A DNA stretch of 64,000 bases from Agrypnia vestita (GCA_016648135.1 JADDOH010001516.1:248001-312000), one strand, 5' to 3'; counted from the stretch's first letter, positions 23,328 through 35,089 are shown. The notes: generated by a model from the letters alone, not told the origin. Translations and numbers: made by a program.

Positions 23328-23828
23328 TTATTATATATATTATATAAACTTAAAGGAAAGGTATACCAGACTATTGTTAGACCCGCGATAATGTATTGCT
23401 CCGAACGCTGGACTATGTACAACTCCTACTCTAGGCAACTCGAAACAGCAGAAATGTGAATGCTTAGATGATCGGCAGGAGTGACATTAAAAGATAGGAA
23501 TAAAAGTTCAGCATTCGTGGTAGCTTGGGTGTCACGGACATAAACAGCAAGCTGGAGGAGCGACAGTTGAGATGGTAAGGGCACATAAGACGGAGACCAC
23601 CAGACCACACAGTGAAGCAGGCAATGTCTACGGAGCTTCATCGACAGTCATCCAGAGGGAGACCAAAGAACTCCTGGATGACTCAATAGGTACTCTAAAA
23701 TATTACAGAGAAACGGCCTGGATGAAAGCGATACCCAGAACCGAAGAAGATAAAACCTGAGAACGAGAAGAGTCGACCCTAATAGCCTACCTAGGCAATG
23801 AGTTGGGACAGTGCAAGGAAGAAGAAGA
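23328..23828 (+). pseudogene. RTE-like RT C-terminus with target-site duplication
   Basis: Plus-strand reading gives LKGKVYQTIVRPAIMYCSER, WTMYNSYSRQLETAEM, a stop, then MLRWSAGVTLKDR, LRWYGHIRRRP and RGRPKNSWM, with two or more frameshifts. It is the thumb-to-C-terminus of an RTE/BovB-like LINE, with a GGAAGAAGAA tail. AAATATGAAGTAT occurs on both sides (23315-23327 and 23829-23841), a 13-bp target-site duplication. The insertion is at the end of the neighbouring hairpin arm. Inactive relic. Confidence 0.8.
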
Positions 23829-23841
23829 AAATATGAAGTAT

Positions 23842-24238
23842 ATTATATTATTTGTGTATCTGCTCTCTGCCTAATATTTCTTCTATCATGCTTTTTCTAT
23901 TCACAAGTAGCACTCTTCGAATAGTTTCCTACTTTGACGTTGTTGGCCTATTGTTATATTTGACACTTCGCCTGGCATTCCTAAGTCTATGCTCTCCTGA
24001 TGTCGATGTTCTCCTCTCGCGTTGCTGTTGAATTGCCTTCCTCCTTTCACGTTGTCAAAAATTTCTCGTGTTAAAACATTCATAAAAAAGATTGACATAA
24101 ACCGCATAAACTATAAATTGCCTTTATAAAAAACAGCGGAATCGTTTAAAAGTATTACAGATTATTTAAAAATACATAGGTAACAAGATCATTTAATGTG
24201 TAGATTCTTGAATTCTTTCGAATAGTATATTATTTATA
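23842..24238. other. Unassigned
   Basis: The minus-strand frame 23901-24107 shows no motif. AT-rich on the right. Confidence 0.4.
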
Positions 24239-24239
24239 T

Positions 24240-24525
24240 AATATTTCTAAATTATCTATATGGGGGCAAAAAAAGCAAAATAGTATCCAAAAAAAAATTA
24301 GTGCAGCCAACTAAATTTAATTACTAATTTATAATGTACTGAATTCGAGATTTTTTAGGAAACATTGTCTATAAATTTATAGGAAACTTGAATTTTGAAG
24401 GGATATATACATACAATATAGAATTCAGTACATTTTAAAATTATTTATTAATCCTCAGTGACAGCTTTCAGAACATTTTTTTTTTAATGTTGCTACCTTT
24501 GCTTTTATACTTCAAACATATGGAT
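24240..24525. repeat. Hairpin family 2, intact copy
   Basis: Arms 24255-24350 and 24360-24525 are inverted around a small CTATAAATTTATAG palindrome. Ends read GGGGGCAAAAAAAGCAAAA and TTGCTTTTATACTTC. Non-coding. Confidence 0.7.
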
Positions 24526-24529
24526 TTTA

Positions 24530-26335
24530 AAATAATCTGTATATCTCACTACTTTCATATTTTTTCATGCGATTTTATTATTTTTTTGAAACTGCCAATG
24601 TGAGCACTACATGCGACATCATTTTTAAAATAATTGTATTGCAGATACAGTTTTACAATCAAATAATAATAATTACATTTAATCTGAGAGGTCGCAAAGT
24701 TTGGTTGCGATGTTTTTGTGGATATTTTATTTTCTGTCTCAACACAACAGCCAAGTAGAATTACGCGATGTTGAGATTTTATTAAAGGATAGTATGCCCA
24801 GACGTACTCAACAACATAACATGTAAATTTCCATTTACTTTTTGAAGTATTTATTTTCTTCATAATTCTTTTTTGAAGAGATTGATCTCAGTTACAGAAA
24901 AATGAATTAAACGTAGAAAACTTACGGATAAATTATAATTACTTAATTAAATTAATAAATTGAGATGGTGAATTTAAATAAGTAGTAGTACCTAAATGAT
25001 TCTGATATAATTTGTTTTTTTTTTAAATATTTTCGATTAAACAATTTGTTTTTCAAATTCAAATTCAAATTCACAAGTAATGATTTATTAATTAGTAATT
25101 AATTATTTCAATAAATTGACAAAGTCACTTTACACGAATTAAATTTAGCACTGGTCTTAATTCACAATATTTCGCACTTTATTACTCGACTATGAACACT
25201 TTATTAACGCTGCGAAACACTTTATTTATCATTTACTAGAATATTCCGTTAAAATTATTGCATGTAAGTAGGTATCGCTTATTTTCAACGCCAATTAGTT
25301 ACTTCGCTCGATTATTTCGCTTAATATCTGTAGTTCCGCATTCCACTACTGACTACCCCGGCCGTCGTTCCGCGGCTGATATCGCGCCGATAGAAATATC
25401 AAAACAATGACTAACTGCAGCTATTTATTCCGCTGTATATACGCAACACGCTGGTTTTACGAAGGACATTATTTTCCTTTCTAGTGTTTAGGATAAGGTT
25501 CCAGTCGCTTCTAGGCTGTCCGAGGTGCCTCCAGAATGTTGTAGATAATCCTACAGTGTGTTCTAGAGAATTATATATATAAATGCTTTTTTTATTTTTA
25601 TTTTGAGCTGTTCCATGATTTTTACTTATCTTGATCTAAGTGATTCATATTGATGTTCATGTTTTTTATTTATTAATTTGATTGGTTACCAAGCATCATT
25701 ACTAAGTTTGTTTTTAAGTTTTGTTATGTTCATATAATGTTATTATATGAACATAACAAAATAATATATGTTATTTTGTTGTTCCAAAGTGACATATTAC
25801 AAGGGATTCTGACAGTGCACAATTCCTTCTGCTTACCATTTAGTTACAATATTAGTATTTGCATTTTATTGAAGAATTTCGACAAAAATATACATACGTC
25901 ATTAAATCCCCTGTCTTTTCCTACGAAATGCTGCATTACGAGTGCGTATTAAAATAAGTCATTTTAGAAATGTAAGCAATTTGTAATAATTTTTTTTCCA
26001 AAAAGAGGCCGGCTGGTCATTGAGCTGAACATTCCGGCCGTCCGCACATTGCGACCCTAAAGCATGACTCAGAAATAGAGCTGCTGCGGACCCGTGTAAT
26101 ATTGCCTCACCATTAGTGATATCACCAACGTTGAAAATTCCACCTCAACGCGCCCCAACACGAATAGGCGCTTTAAAATGTTGGGCCCCCTCAATTACAA
26201 AAATTTTCTAACAAGATTTTTTTCAAAATTAAAATACATTATGAGCAATTGCTTCATTCGAAATTGTGCGGCATTGTTGCAATACACAAAAGTTTCCTGC
26301 CTAGAATGGGAATTATTTTTCATTTTTAAACATTT
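24530..26335. other. Unassigned, with GC-richer patches
   Basis: Patches at 25300-25560 and 26000-26170 are more GC-rich than their surroundings and do not recur in the window. They might be unique regulatory DNA or part of an LTR. I found no matching second LTR. No gene is supported. Confidence 0.35.
25721..25761. repeat. Perfect 19-bp palindrome
   Basis: TTTGTTATGTTCATATAAT and its exact reverse complement, ATTATATGAACATAACAAA, are separated by 3 nt. Confidence 0.95.
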
Positions 26336-26339
26336 TATT

Positions 26340-26342
26340 TTA

Positions 26343-26373
<31 letters not shown>

Positions 26374-26890
26374 TGGGAAACATACAGTACAATTTTTTTT
26401 TTACATAATATCAAAAAAAAAATTCGAGAGTAAAGTAAAATAGTAAAGTTTCCTCGAAGCTGGTAAAAAAAAACTAAATAAAAAACAATGATAAAGAATA
26501 TGTGATAAATAATATATATTTCAAAGATTTAAATTATGATAATGCATAAAATGGGAGGGGTGGGGAGAGGGAGGGAATGGGATTCAATTAAAGAAGTATC
26601 AAATCAATAGTTTAATTTATATAAAAGCAAATTGTCAGTAAAAATGTCTAGATTATTTGTAGAATTTAACAGATTGTATTTTGAGGTGGAACGAGTTACA
26701 AAGCAGTTTTTTAAGTAGTTAGTCCTACCAAAGTTTGCGTGAAATAAATTATTTGAACGCGTTGAGTATGTAGGACAACTTAAACCTATTTGCTCTAATA
26801 AATAGGGCGAGTCAACCAAGTTATTCAAGATTTTATAAAGATAACACAGATCTTGTATGTATCTTCGATATGATAGAGGAGGGATTTTAT
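26340..26890 (-). pseudogene. Non-LTR retrotransposon 3' end
   Basis: Minus-strand reading PPLSYRRYIQDLCYLYKILN, then NLVDSPYLLEQIGL, TRSNNLFHANFGRTNYLKNC and DIFTDNLLLYKLNY is the extreme C-terminus of the same Jockey-like family as 16560-17500 (NLVDSPELLQRI, NNRHSPTFHLPF) and 8405-8580. A (TTTTTA)n tract with TTTATTTGGGAAACATACAG marks the 3' end. The copy is severely 5'-truncated and has no catalytic part. Confidence 0.7.
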
Positions 26891-26934
26891 ATAAATATTA
26901 ATTTTATAAAAATATTATTAAAAAAAAAAAAAAT

Positions 26935-27030
26935 TTTACACGAAGCAAACACATTATTGTGAGATATATATCTTTAAATAAAATATCACTTCGTTTAACA
27001 CCACTTTATTGAGTTATATGCAAAAAATAG
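26935..27030. repeat. Arm of hairpin family 4
   Basis: ACGAAGCAAACACATTATTG, then CGTTTAACACCACTTTATTG, matches the reverse complement of 38940-39030, where the family occurs as an inverted pair. Confidence 0.6.
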
Positions 27031-27059
27031 CTTTCGTAGGGTAAAACACTAGTAAAAAA

Positions 27060-27780
27060 TCTCTATTTAAGTTTTTTATAATAAACTTTATTAACTGTTT
27101 TGAGTAAACATATATTATTATTCCTCTTGAATGCTGAGTCGCTGTATTTTGTTAAAATAAAAATAAAAAACATACCCGAAAAAATGATGATAATTTTGTC
27201 CTTTCCATTTTTTCATTGTATAAATGAGTCACTCGCCACATACTACATTAAATTAATTTTAATGACAGTCGCACCCGTATGACGCCACGCTATGATTTAT
27301 CCAACAACTATCTATATAACATGTTTAATTTTTAGTATATTTAAAAATAGTGGTGCCGTCTACATGTGGGGATTAAAACAATTAAACTGGAAATTAATCC
27401 ATTTTATAATACACACGAAAATAATACCAACACAATATAGTAATCACTCTTGTCAAGACAAAATATCGTTACAGACAAATTTTTAGATTTAATTTTTTTT
27501 AGTGTAATGAAAAGTTTTTTGTGTATCGTTTTATAGCTCATTTTCTCCAGCCGTCTGTCTGGTTACTGGGAATCATGGGGTCTGCTGACGTCATTAAAAA
27601 TTTTCCTCCACTTCTCCCTGCAGTCCACAGATCGGATAGCCGTTCCAACACATTGATCTAGTCGGTCCATTGAGTCGGAGATCAGCCTCTTCTTCTCTGA
27701 CCTTCCACATCCTCAGTTGCCACTAGCTTTTCCATGTTATCATCTTCTCTGAGGAAGATTTGACATGCATCGGAAGTTGC
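27060..27780. other. Unassigned
   Basis: 27540-27720 is of balanced composition. The minus strand might hold a LINE remnant, but it is too weak to call. Otherwise AT-rich. Confidence 0.35.
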
Positions 27781-27789
27781 ATCTTAGAG

Positions 27790-27919
27790 CCGATTGCATC
27801 AATTTGTTTATAGTAATAGTTAAATTTAGAGCATAGATTTTTTACAAAAATGGGTTGTTTGATTGGAGAAAAACGCAAAAATTTATGGTTAATATGAACC
27901 GAGTTAATGCAACCGGCCC
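27790..27919. repeat. Degenerate PIF/Harbinger-like MITE copy
   Basis: Inner blocks GCATAGATTTTTTACAAA, GGTTGTTTGATTGG and AACGCAAAAATTTATGG, and the end ACCGGCCC before TTA, match the intact MITE immediately to the right. Confidence 0.55.
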
Positions 27920-27922
27920 TTA

Positions 27923-28067
27923 GGCCCGGCTGTTTCAAGTTGGATCAAAGTAAAAGTTCGTTTAAAGCATAGATTTTTGCGTTCTCCACCAATCAAACGA
28001 TCCGTTTCCGTAAACATCTATGTTTTAAAAGAACGTTTAATGTAATCCAACTTGAAACAACCGGGCC
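27923..28067. mobile_element. PIF/Harbinger-like MITE, 145 bp
   Basis: Inverted ends GGCCCGGCTGTTTCAAGTTG and CAACTTGAAACAACCGGGCC are flanked on both sides by TTA (27920-27922, 28068-28070), the 3-bp duplication typical of PIF/Harbinger. The centre contains CGTTCTCCACCAATCAAACG. Related copies are at 60732-60875, 27790-27919 and, with different outer arms, 32252-32597. Confidence 0.85.
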
Positions 28068-28319
28068 TTATACTGTTGTATCACGAATTTAAGTTAACAA
28101 AATTAAAGTGTTAGTAGGCATTAATGTTTAAGCTACCTTCTTCAGCACCATATTTCAAAGGCGTTTCAAAGTCTTCCCTTTTCACTTCCTTTGCATTTTG
28201 GTGATTAAGGTAATGGATCTATTTAAATTAATATTTTTATAATTAATGATAGAAAATCATTTTTTATAATATGTGGAGAATGTAAAACCTTTGACGTATT
28301 ATAAATAGACACGTTATTT

Positions 28320-28630
28320 CCATTCTATCCTGATTTCAAATGATTGAAAAATCTGGTAATTTGAAGTCACGGTGACTAAAATAACATACTCATTCTTACA
28401 GTAGTGTACGATACTCTGTTCCTTTTTCCCGGGGACTCTTTTTTCGGCGTGCCGTCGCGTCCAATCTCAAAGCAGGTCCGTTCGATAACGAATGCAAGTA
28501 AGGCAATTACCTTCTTTTTGACTTGCCACGATTTCACGCTTGTAACCTATTTACAGTTTATTATATCAATGCGTAAAACCATGATTATTCAGACATCTCA
28601 AATACTCTTTTACTCTTACTTTGAAATTTC
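28320..28630 (+). repeat. Dispersed repeat, copy 1
   Basis: ACATACTCATTCTTACA, GTGTACGATACTCTGTTCC, CGTTCGATAACGAATGC and CACGATTTCACGCTTG recur in reverse complement at 53160-53510. There is no coding motif. Confidence 0.65.
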
Positions 28631-28774
28631 GACCGGATTTTCTTAAATAAATTATTGTTGTAAGCCAATAGTTATGGAAACATATATAAGTACAACTTTA
28701 TAAACATGATATAGTTGGTATGTTAACACTAATGCTCACGGAAACTGTCAAAATTTCTGAATTACATCCATAAT

Positions 28775-29262
28775 GGAGTTTTGGTACCGACACTAATGTA
28801 TGGAAGTGAAGCCTGGAGCTGGCAGAAGAGGAACGAAAGTAGATTGAATGCAGTGGAGATGAGATCCCTTAGACGTATGTGTGGCAAATCCATGTATGAT
28901 AGAGTAAAGAATGGAGATATTAGGAATGAATGTAAAGCTGATCGTAGCATAATACATAGAATAAAAATAGGGTCGCTCAGGTGGTTTGGGCATGTTGAGC
29001 GAAAGAATGGTAAGAAAGATATATAATGCAAGTGTTGACGGCGCCAGATAAAGAGGGCGACCACGGAAGACGTGGCATGATCAGATTAACCAGATACTGG
29101 AAGATGGTCCTGTTAGAAGCCTCAACAACCGTCGAGCTTGCATGCGAAGATGTACGAATGTAGATGAAGCGAAAGTTGTATGTCAAGACAGAAGAGTATG
29201 GCGCTCAATCCTCTCTGCCTACCCCCACGAGGAAACGGCGTGATGGTAAGTTAGTTAGTTAG
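28775..29262 (+). pseudogene. Non-LTR retrotransposon RT C-terminus with target-site duplication
   Basis: Translation reads VPTLMYGSEAWSWQKRNESR, LNAVEMRSLRRMCG, DRVKNGDIRNEC, SLRWFGHVERKNGKK, then frameshifts. The later part (ATTEDVA, SEDMYECR) follows the usual LINE C-terminus, ending with a (GTTA)n tail. TACATCCATAAT at 28763-28774 and 29263-29274 is a 12-bp target-site duplication, giving exact borders. The catalytic box is missing. The same family occurs rearranged at 41165-41590. Confidence 0.85.
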
Positions 29263-29289
29263 TACATCCATAATACGTATGTGTTCGAA

Positions 29290-29615
29290 TTATTCAAGTA
29301 GGAATTTTTAAAAATTCTTGCCTCGGGTCATTTGACCACATTGTTGGCCAACAGTTCTGGGCAGGTCTGTACAAGCCCCCTACAGGTGCATCCGCGGTGA
29401 TGACATAATCTAAAGACGCCGATGACCGTGGCGAGGACTGAGAGCGGACATGTTCGTGAGGGGCCGATGGGTGCTGACGAACTGGGTTTCTTGCACTGTT
29501 GAAAAATGCCATCATAAAAAAAAACTCAAGTTCACGCTCGAATTCAACTTGTACATGCATGCCACAAAAGTGACGCTCGTGAACATGTGCGATTTTTTAA
29601 ATTAACTGCGCTTAT
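29290..29615. other. Unassigned, moderately GC-rich
   Basis: The minus-strand frame 29294-29560 (88 residues) has no recognisable motif. Confidence 0.35.
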
Positions 29616-29627
29616 TTGCCGCAAGAT

Positions 29628-29755
29628 CGTGTGGTCTGGCAGCAAGACGCTCGCCTAACGAGCAAGTGGTCGGGGGTTCAGCCTGGTGAGCCTGTTTCCG
29701 GAAAACCATCACATGGGGGAAAACCACACCTTGACATTAATTTTTTTTGTAATTT
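29628..29755 (+). mobile_element. tRNA-headed SINE candidate
   Basis: GTCTGGCAGCAAGACGCTCG resembles a tRNA 5' half with A box, CTCGCCTAACGAGC can form an anticodon-like arm, and GGGGGTTCAGCCTGG is a diverged B box. A body of about 60 bp and a T-rich end follow. No intact tRNA. Confidence 0.5.
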
Positions 29756-29759
29756 TATA

Positions 29760-30200
29760 TCATATCTTTAAGTTATCACTCTTTCAAAAATTTAAAAATT
29801 GTTGGAACAATTTCAAGCAAGCATGGTAGGCGAATTTTAAACGAATTTCGTTATTCTTTTGCGTTTTTCTCGAAACTCATTTTTTTATGCTAATAATAAA
29901 TTTAAAAATTGTGTATTAAAATTAAGGATAAGGATGATTCTTTAAAAAATCGGGTCTTTATAAATTGATTTGTAATACCTAATTGTCTTTAATTTTTCTT
30001 ATGGGAAAAACGCTTAGATTTTTTTTTTGTTAGAGTTAAGGAACACTTAAGTATCAATAATTGTTCCGAATTTGCAAATCATCTTTAAGTTATGAATATT
30101 TTTTTGATGTTAATAGTAATTTGAGTATTATAAATAACTAGGTGCTTTTTACGAACGGTTATCTTTTAAATTTGTTTTCATGTTAGTACTTAATTAATTA
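29760..30200. other. Unassigned AT-rich DNA
   Basis: Nothing recognised. Confidence 0.45.
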
Positions 30201-30204
30201 TTCT

Positions 30205-30352
30205 TTTCCCATATACTTCGATTTTTGATTTTTAATTTGTTAGTATACATTGTATCCTGCCGTAGGGAACATTGGTCCTGAAACATGTTGATATTTTCAA
30301 TACATAAGAGGTGAAAAAAATGTATATTTTTATTAATTATATTAATAATGTC
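30205..30352 (+). repeat. Hammerhead-element half copy, degenerate
   Basis: It aligns along its whole length with the reverse complement of 48060-48210 (shared CGATTTTTGATTTTTAATTTG, TACATTGTATC and ATTAATTATATTAATAATGTC blocks). The ribozyme remnant at 30254-30292 has GAAA at 30280-30283, C-AT-GTT and ATC/GAT stem I. CTGCCGT replaces CUGANGA, so it should be inactive. Confidence 0.6.
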
Positions 30353-30359
30353 ACTACAA

Positions 30360-31190
30360 ACTCATTTTGCTCTTTTTGAATCAATAATATCTACGTTGCA
30401 GCTTACGATTTTTTTTTGATAAAATGTGCCGTTTGCGTATTATGAATACATTTTTAACCTAAATAACAAATAAAAATGAAAATCATATTAAAATTTATTT
30501 TAATTTTTTCGACATGCTCAATCATAGACATTACCATATTCTGTCCCACTAAGTTAAAAGGCAGTAAATCAATACTTTTTGAAAAATGTTTTTTTTTGTG
30601 GTTTTGGATACTTGAGGTCATATTTTACCTTTCTAATAAGCTTGTTTGCCCTATTTCCATCAAAATATTAAAATATAAGCATTTTTAATTTGCAGTAAAT
30701 CCATCTGGTGTAAGTAATACGTAGCTTATTTGCAGTTTTAAGGTTTAAACTATACCTATAAAAATACTTCATATAATAATAAAATAACCTTCTTATCTGT
30801 ATTAATTCACTATCTATCGACTGACCGAAAAAATAAATTAATATTAATTAGAATTATAGAAATTTACTCAGTAATTTGTTTAATGGAGATACTGATTTTT
30901 AGCTTAGTGGAGCAGTATTATCAAGCTATAAGATAAATTTAAAAATTAGAGCGTCAACAATACGGTGGTGTAACCCCTTAAATATATATTTTTTTATTTA
31001 TGTTGCTGTTGCCATGCAAAAATAAATAGTGAGAAAAGCGTTATCTTATCATATTTTATTTCTCAAATTCAATAATAAATTAATGCTTTCATCGATTCTT
31101 TGAGATGCATTATACATACTCACATACATACTTATTCTATAGAATGATCAATTTAATGAAATGGAATATGGTAAGTAAGTAATTGATGAT
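30360..31190. other. Unassigned AT-rich DNA
   Basis: The frame 30476-30688 is hydrophobic, but the composition is AT-driven; no gene is supported. Confidence 0.45.
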
Positions 31191-31194
31191 TGCG

Positions 31195-31330
31195 ATAGTT
31201 TTGTCCAAGATACGAACGGAGCCTAGTTACTCTTCGCTTTAAACAAGGCCCAGGATCGCGAACAGTGGAGAAAAACAGACGAAAGGATCACGACACTCGG
31301 CCATGAAATCATTTAAGAGGAAGAGATAGT
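31195..31330 (+). pseudogene. LINE C-terminal fragment
   Basis: Plus-strand translation contains LNKAQDREQWRKTDERITTL, reminiscent of the AxDRxxWR motif at the C-terminus of many LINE reverse transcriptases. The fragment is about 40 residues and followed by GAGGAAGAG. Too short to assign to a family. Confidence 0.5.
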
Positions 31331-31639
31331 TGAATAATTCACTGTTTTTATCATAGAGTGTGAAAAAGATAATATGATGTTGACATATGATACGAATTAC
31401 AATTAAATAGGTAGGTATAACCTATGTAAAATTTGTTTACGCAAAAATATCTTGTTACGTATTGCGAAATATGAGAACTTTTTTTATGTAATTGACGAAT
31501 GCCACTAGAGTCTGGTAACGAAGGGAATATTTTCTTAAAATAATCTTGTGGTAGCGGCCTTCAGCTACAGCCAATGTTTCCGGAATTGATAAAACAGAAA
31601 AATGCCATCGAGAAAGTTCGGGGCTGTTTTAATTTAAAA

Positions 31640-31985
31640 GATTATTGTTTGTATTATTTGTATATATCTACTTCTTTTATTTGATTAATTACACCAACAT
31701 GTTTCAGAAAAACTTTTCCATCGTAGTTTAACTGTCAAAATATCAGAACGAAAGGTCTTTTGTTTCTTGATTTTCTAAATTATATGAAAAATTATTTAAA
31801 AAATATTTTTTCTGAAGTTTTTGATTACTCGCAATTATGGGAAATTTTTTTAGAATTGGGCTAGTAGTTAAACATTTCGTTTTGATATTTTGACAGTTAT
31901 ACGACGATGGAAAGGTTTTTCTGAAACATGTTGGTGTAATTAATCAAATAAGTAGATATATACAAATAAAACAATCAATATTTTT
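31640..31985. repeat. Palindromic element with two opposed hammerhead-like relics
   Basis: The left arm (TGTATATATCTACTTCTTTT, GATTAATTACACCAACATG, TTTCAGAAAAACTTTTCCAT) and right arm are inverted repeats of about 85 bp. Each contains, outward-facing, TTTTTCTGAAACATGTTGGT, equal to GAAA plus stem III C-AT-GTT. The upstream core at 31901-31907 is ACGACGA rather than CTGACGA, so both are decayed. Confidence 0.75.
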
Positions 31986-32251
31986 AAAAAATGTTAATCT
32001 ACAATGTTGCTGAATCAATTGAAAAAATGTTTTAATTTTTCGACTAAATTACAGAATGAAAATTAATAAATGTCGAAAAAAAATCTAGAAAGTCACACAT
32101 TTTAGCCCACTCAGCTACGGCCAGTAATTTGATATGTGTCAATATTATATTTTAGTATATTTACGTAACTTGGTATATTGTACACCAAACGCGATATACA
32201 AAATATTTTAATTCTCGTTTATATATGTATAGATTATTAAAAAAACACTTA

Positions 32252-32597
32252 GGGCCTGTTGTTTGATCAGAAGTAAGAGTAATAGTAACGACCTGCCACA
32301 ACAGACCAAACAACTGACCACTGACAAATTCAAAACAGATGTGACAAAAATGCAAAACTCGGCCAACTATGAAAAAAAGACTTTGTATCTAAATTATATT
32401 ATTATTATTATATTCCTATATTGAATCATATAAAAATGTTATCCATAAACCTTTTAGGTATCTATTATATTTTAAATAAAATAAAAATTAAAAAAGCATT
32501 GATTTTTGCGTTCTCCACCAATCAAAACACCCGTTTTCGTAAAGATCAATGCTTTTTGCTTAACTATTACTCTTACTTCTGATCAAACATCAGGCCC
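32252..32597. mobile_element. PIF/Harbinger-like MITE carrying a LINE insertion
   Basis: Ends GGGCCTGTTGTTTGATCAGA and TCTGATCAAACATCAGGCCC are inverted repeats continuing through AGTAAGAGTAATAGT. TTA flanks both sides (32249-32251 and 32598-32600). The centre (GCGTTCTCCACCAATCAAAA) is shared with the MITE at 27923. A LINE 3' end occupies 32287-32485. Confidence 0.85.
32287..32485 (+). pseudogene. LINE 3' end inserted in a MITE
   Basis: Translation DLPQQTKQLTTDKFKTDVTK, then the C-terminal codons and the 3' UTR (GACTTTGTATCTAAATTATA), are nearly identical to 37800-37985, the 3' end of the YADD-bearing LINE. It is a short 5'-truncated copy. Its host MITE has intact ends, so the LINE is the younger event. 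Confidence 0.85.
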
Positions 32598-32609
32598 TTA
32601 GATGTCATC

Positions 32610-34435
32610 AAACATTTTTTTTTGATTCACATATAGAATTCAGATTTTTTTTTAAAGTTGGGCTTATACTAATAGTTATGTGACGCGGGGTAGTAGGTAC
32701 TATTCGTTTCATGACACGCTCCCTTAACTAAATTAAAGAAAAAATTAAAAACATCGGTTGAAGAAAAAAAATAAAATCAATGAATAATAAATATTTCAAT
32801 CAAAATTTAAATTTTTAATGACACGTGTGTATTGTATAAACAGGGGTGCCGCCGGATGGCGCATGTGCGGGGGTCGGTGGTCCGTGACTGCGCCCCTGTG
32901 CGCTATGGACGGCGGCTAATTATCGGAAATCAGTTGCTGCTCCTATACTGCTATTAAATTAATTTTCTATCGAACCCATGTTTAGTTCATTATAGCGTTA
33001 GCCCACCGCACCTTGCAGCCAGGGGTGGATTTTTAATTTCTGAATCTAACTGTTAATTTTTAATATTAACATTTGAGAGCTTGCGAGTAATAATTTTTTT
33101 CTTCATGTGCGGTCTTCTATGCAATCGCCTCAGACGGCGTATATTTACGAGGTCGCACACGAGGAAGTCGGGTCTCCGCTATCCGCAGCATGCCCACAGT
33201 CTTTTTTTTGTTATTTTACGTAACTGTGCATCTTGCATTGCTCCCGGAGCTTCTCTTTGGTGAGAAATAAAAATCCACATGCAATCGGAACATTAATTCA
33301 TTTCAAAAACTCACTACGCTTCCATGGAGAGGTAATTCATCTCGCGGTTTATGGTATTCATAGCGTACGATGCCAACATCACAAATCGAAAGCTAAGATT
33401 TATGATATCACTGTAAAGTTTTCGTGTGAACAAAATCCTTTATAATAATTATGAATAAAACAGTAAAGCTTTGTTTTCTTCCACTATTTTATTTTAATTA
33501 AATAAATAAAATAATAATAAAATAGTGGAAAAAACTTAAAAGTTTTAGTGTTATATTCACTATTTTTAAAATGGATTTCCACAAAGTAAACGCCAACACA
33601 TTCAATTGTTTAAAATCTTTTATTTTCTATGTAAGAGTATTAATTTCATCGTCATTTTTTTGTTCCCTTATTTTAGGAATTTGGGTCCCAAGAACTTGAC
33701 TAGACCCTTACATCTTCTCTTCTTTTGTACCATTTAGGCATTCGTTAATCGATCTAGACTCTTCTTCATACGCACATAAAAATAGGAAAAACTTGCATTT
33801 CGAAATGTATTTACCGGTATCTCGGTAAAGGAATTTAACAATTTAAAATATGTTTTATTTTACTTTGTAATACAGACACACAATAAAATAATAATAATAA
33901 AATAAAACATATTTTAAATTATAATGTTGCACCACGAAGTATCTGCCAAATCTTTTAATGAATTTAACAATATTTACTAGTAAAAGTGATGTCCCGATTA
34001 TCCATAAAGTATGCTATAGTTTCGAAGTCTCTTGTTTATGATCAAAATAAAAAATCTACTTTAAAATTTTGACTGCGCAATAGGCACTACTACCTTTCCT
34101 TTTCCTATGGTTAAAAATTAAAGATTTAATGTTTACGTTACGGTCACCTTGATAGGGCTCTCTCCTGAAGGCGCTACGATATTGCTCCAGCGAAACTTCG
34201 AGAATAAATCTCAATACATCCATATGGTATGTTTAAAATATCCGCTTGTTTCAATACCTAAATAGGTACCACCTATTTCTATTGAAATCTACCTAATATA
34301 AGCATTTAGGTGATTTTACTTCGCGTCCAAAATTTGAGATGTCTCACACAATGGATAATTAATATAATCATTATGCGAATCACTGGTTCCATTGAAAAAG
34401 AGGTGACTGAAAAATCATTAAATATTCCTTTCAAC
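32610..34435. other. Unassigned, two AT hairpins inside
   Basis: A GC-rich patch at 32843-32925 and balanced DNA at 33100-33440 show no gene. Perfect or near-perfect AT hairpins lie at 33481-33528 (CCACTATTTTATT arms) and 33839-33921 (ATTTAAAATATGTTTTATTT arms). Confidence 0.5.
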
Positions 34436-34439
34436 AAAA

Positions 34440-34900
34440 CATCTTAGCCCACTAATTCTCGCATAAAAATTTAACCATTAGCCTTTAAATAATAATATAA
34501 TACATATATCGCGTCCCTTTGTCTGTTTGACTGATTCTGCTCTGCTTTTGTAAAGGAAGTCACGAGCTGCTCGAATCAATACGTCATAATAAACCGGGTA
34601 CTCGTAGATAATGATTACTTTGTTTCCGTGCAGTACGTCATAATATCGGGTGGATATTGTAAACAAAACGGAGCGCAATTATGACGTGTAATGGGGCATT
34701 GTATTAAATAGCAAACTATTTATTGCGGTCGCCTGCAACGGCCCGCAAAATTCAATTAAAAATAAACAATTGACGGTCGCAACAAAACGCGCGCCCCCAG
34801 CTGTCACTTTTCGGGCGACCATTTTGTCTCTCATTTTAAAATTTTCTGTTCCATAGATAAAGTAAAGGCGCAGATACACGTTACGTAATTAAGTAATTAG
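34440..34900. promoter_or_regulatory. Possible conserved non-coding or regulatory block
   Basis: The sequence is balanced in composition, not repeated in the window and without credible frames. It contains three TACGTCATAA or ATGACGT cores resembling CRE-like half-sites (34580, 34632, 34679), a CAGCTG E-box (34799) and TAATTA-type sites at the right. Inference only; comparison with related genomes would decide. Confidence 0.25.
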
Positions 34901-35089
34901 TACCTAATTACTACTTCGTCTAAATTAAATGTTCGTTTTGTATATTTATAATATCTCGGATAGGTTGTAAGAATAGTATTATTTAGATGGGAAATTGACG
35001 ATATCGATAAATACAAATTAAATCTTAGGATACTAAGTAAGATAGAGTTGCGATATCCCGCCAGGGGTCCCCATACCCACACAATCATC

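Noticed and set aside
24555..24863. 102-residue minus-strand frame
   Set aside because: AT-driven composition, overlapping frame on the other strand, no motif.
25130..25570. Solo LTR
   Set aside because: No TG...CA ends with flanking duplication could be identified and no second copy exists in the window.
32843..32910. GC-rich CAGGGGTGC...GCGCCCCTG pair as a tiny hAT element
   Set aside because: Ends are short, spacing is about 60 bp and no 8-bp duplication is visible.
34160..34205. CCTGAAGG...GCGAAAC as a hammerhead
   Set aside because: CTGAAGG breaks the core and stem I and III cannot be formed.
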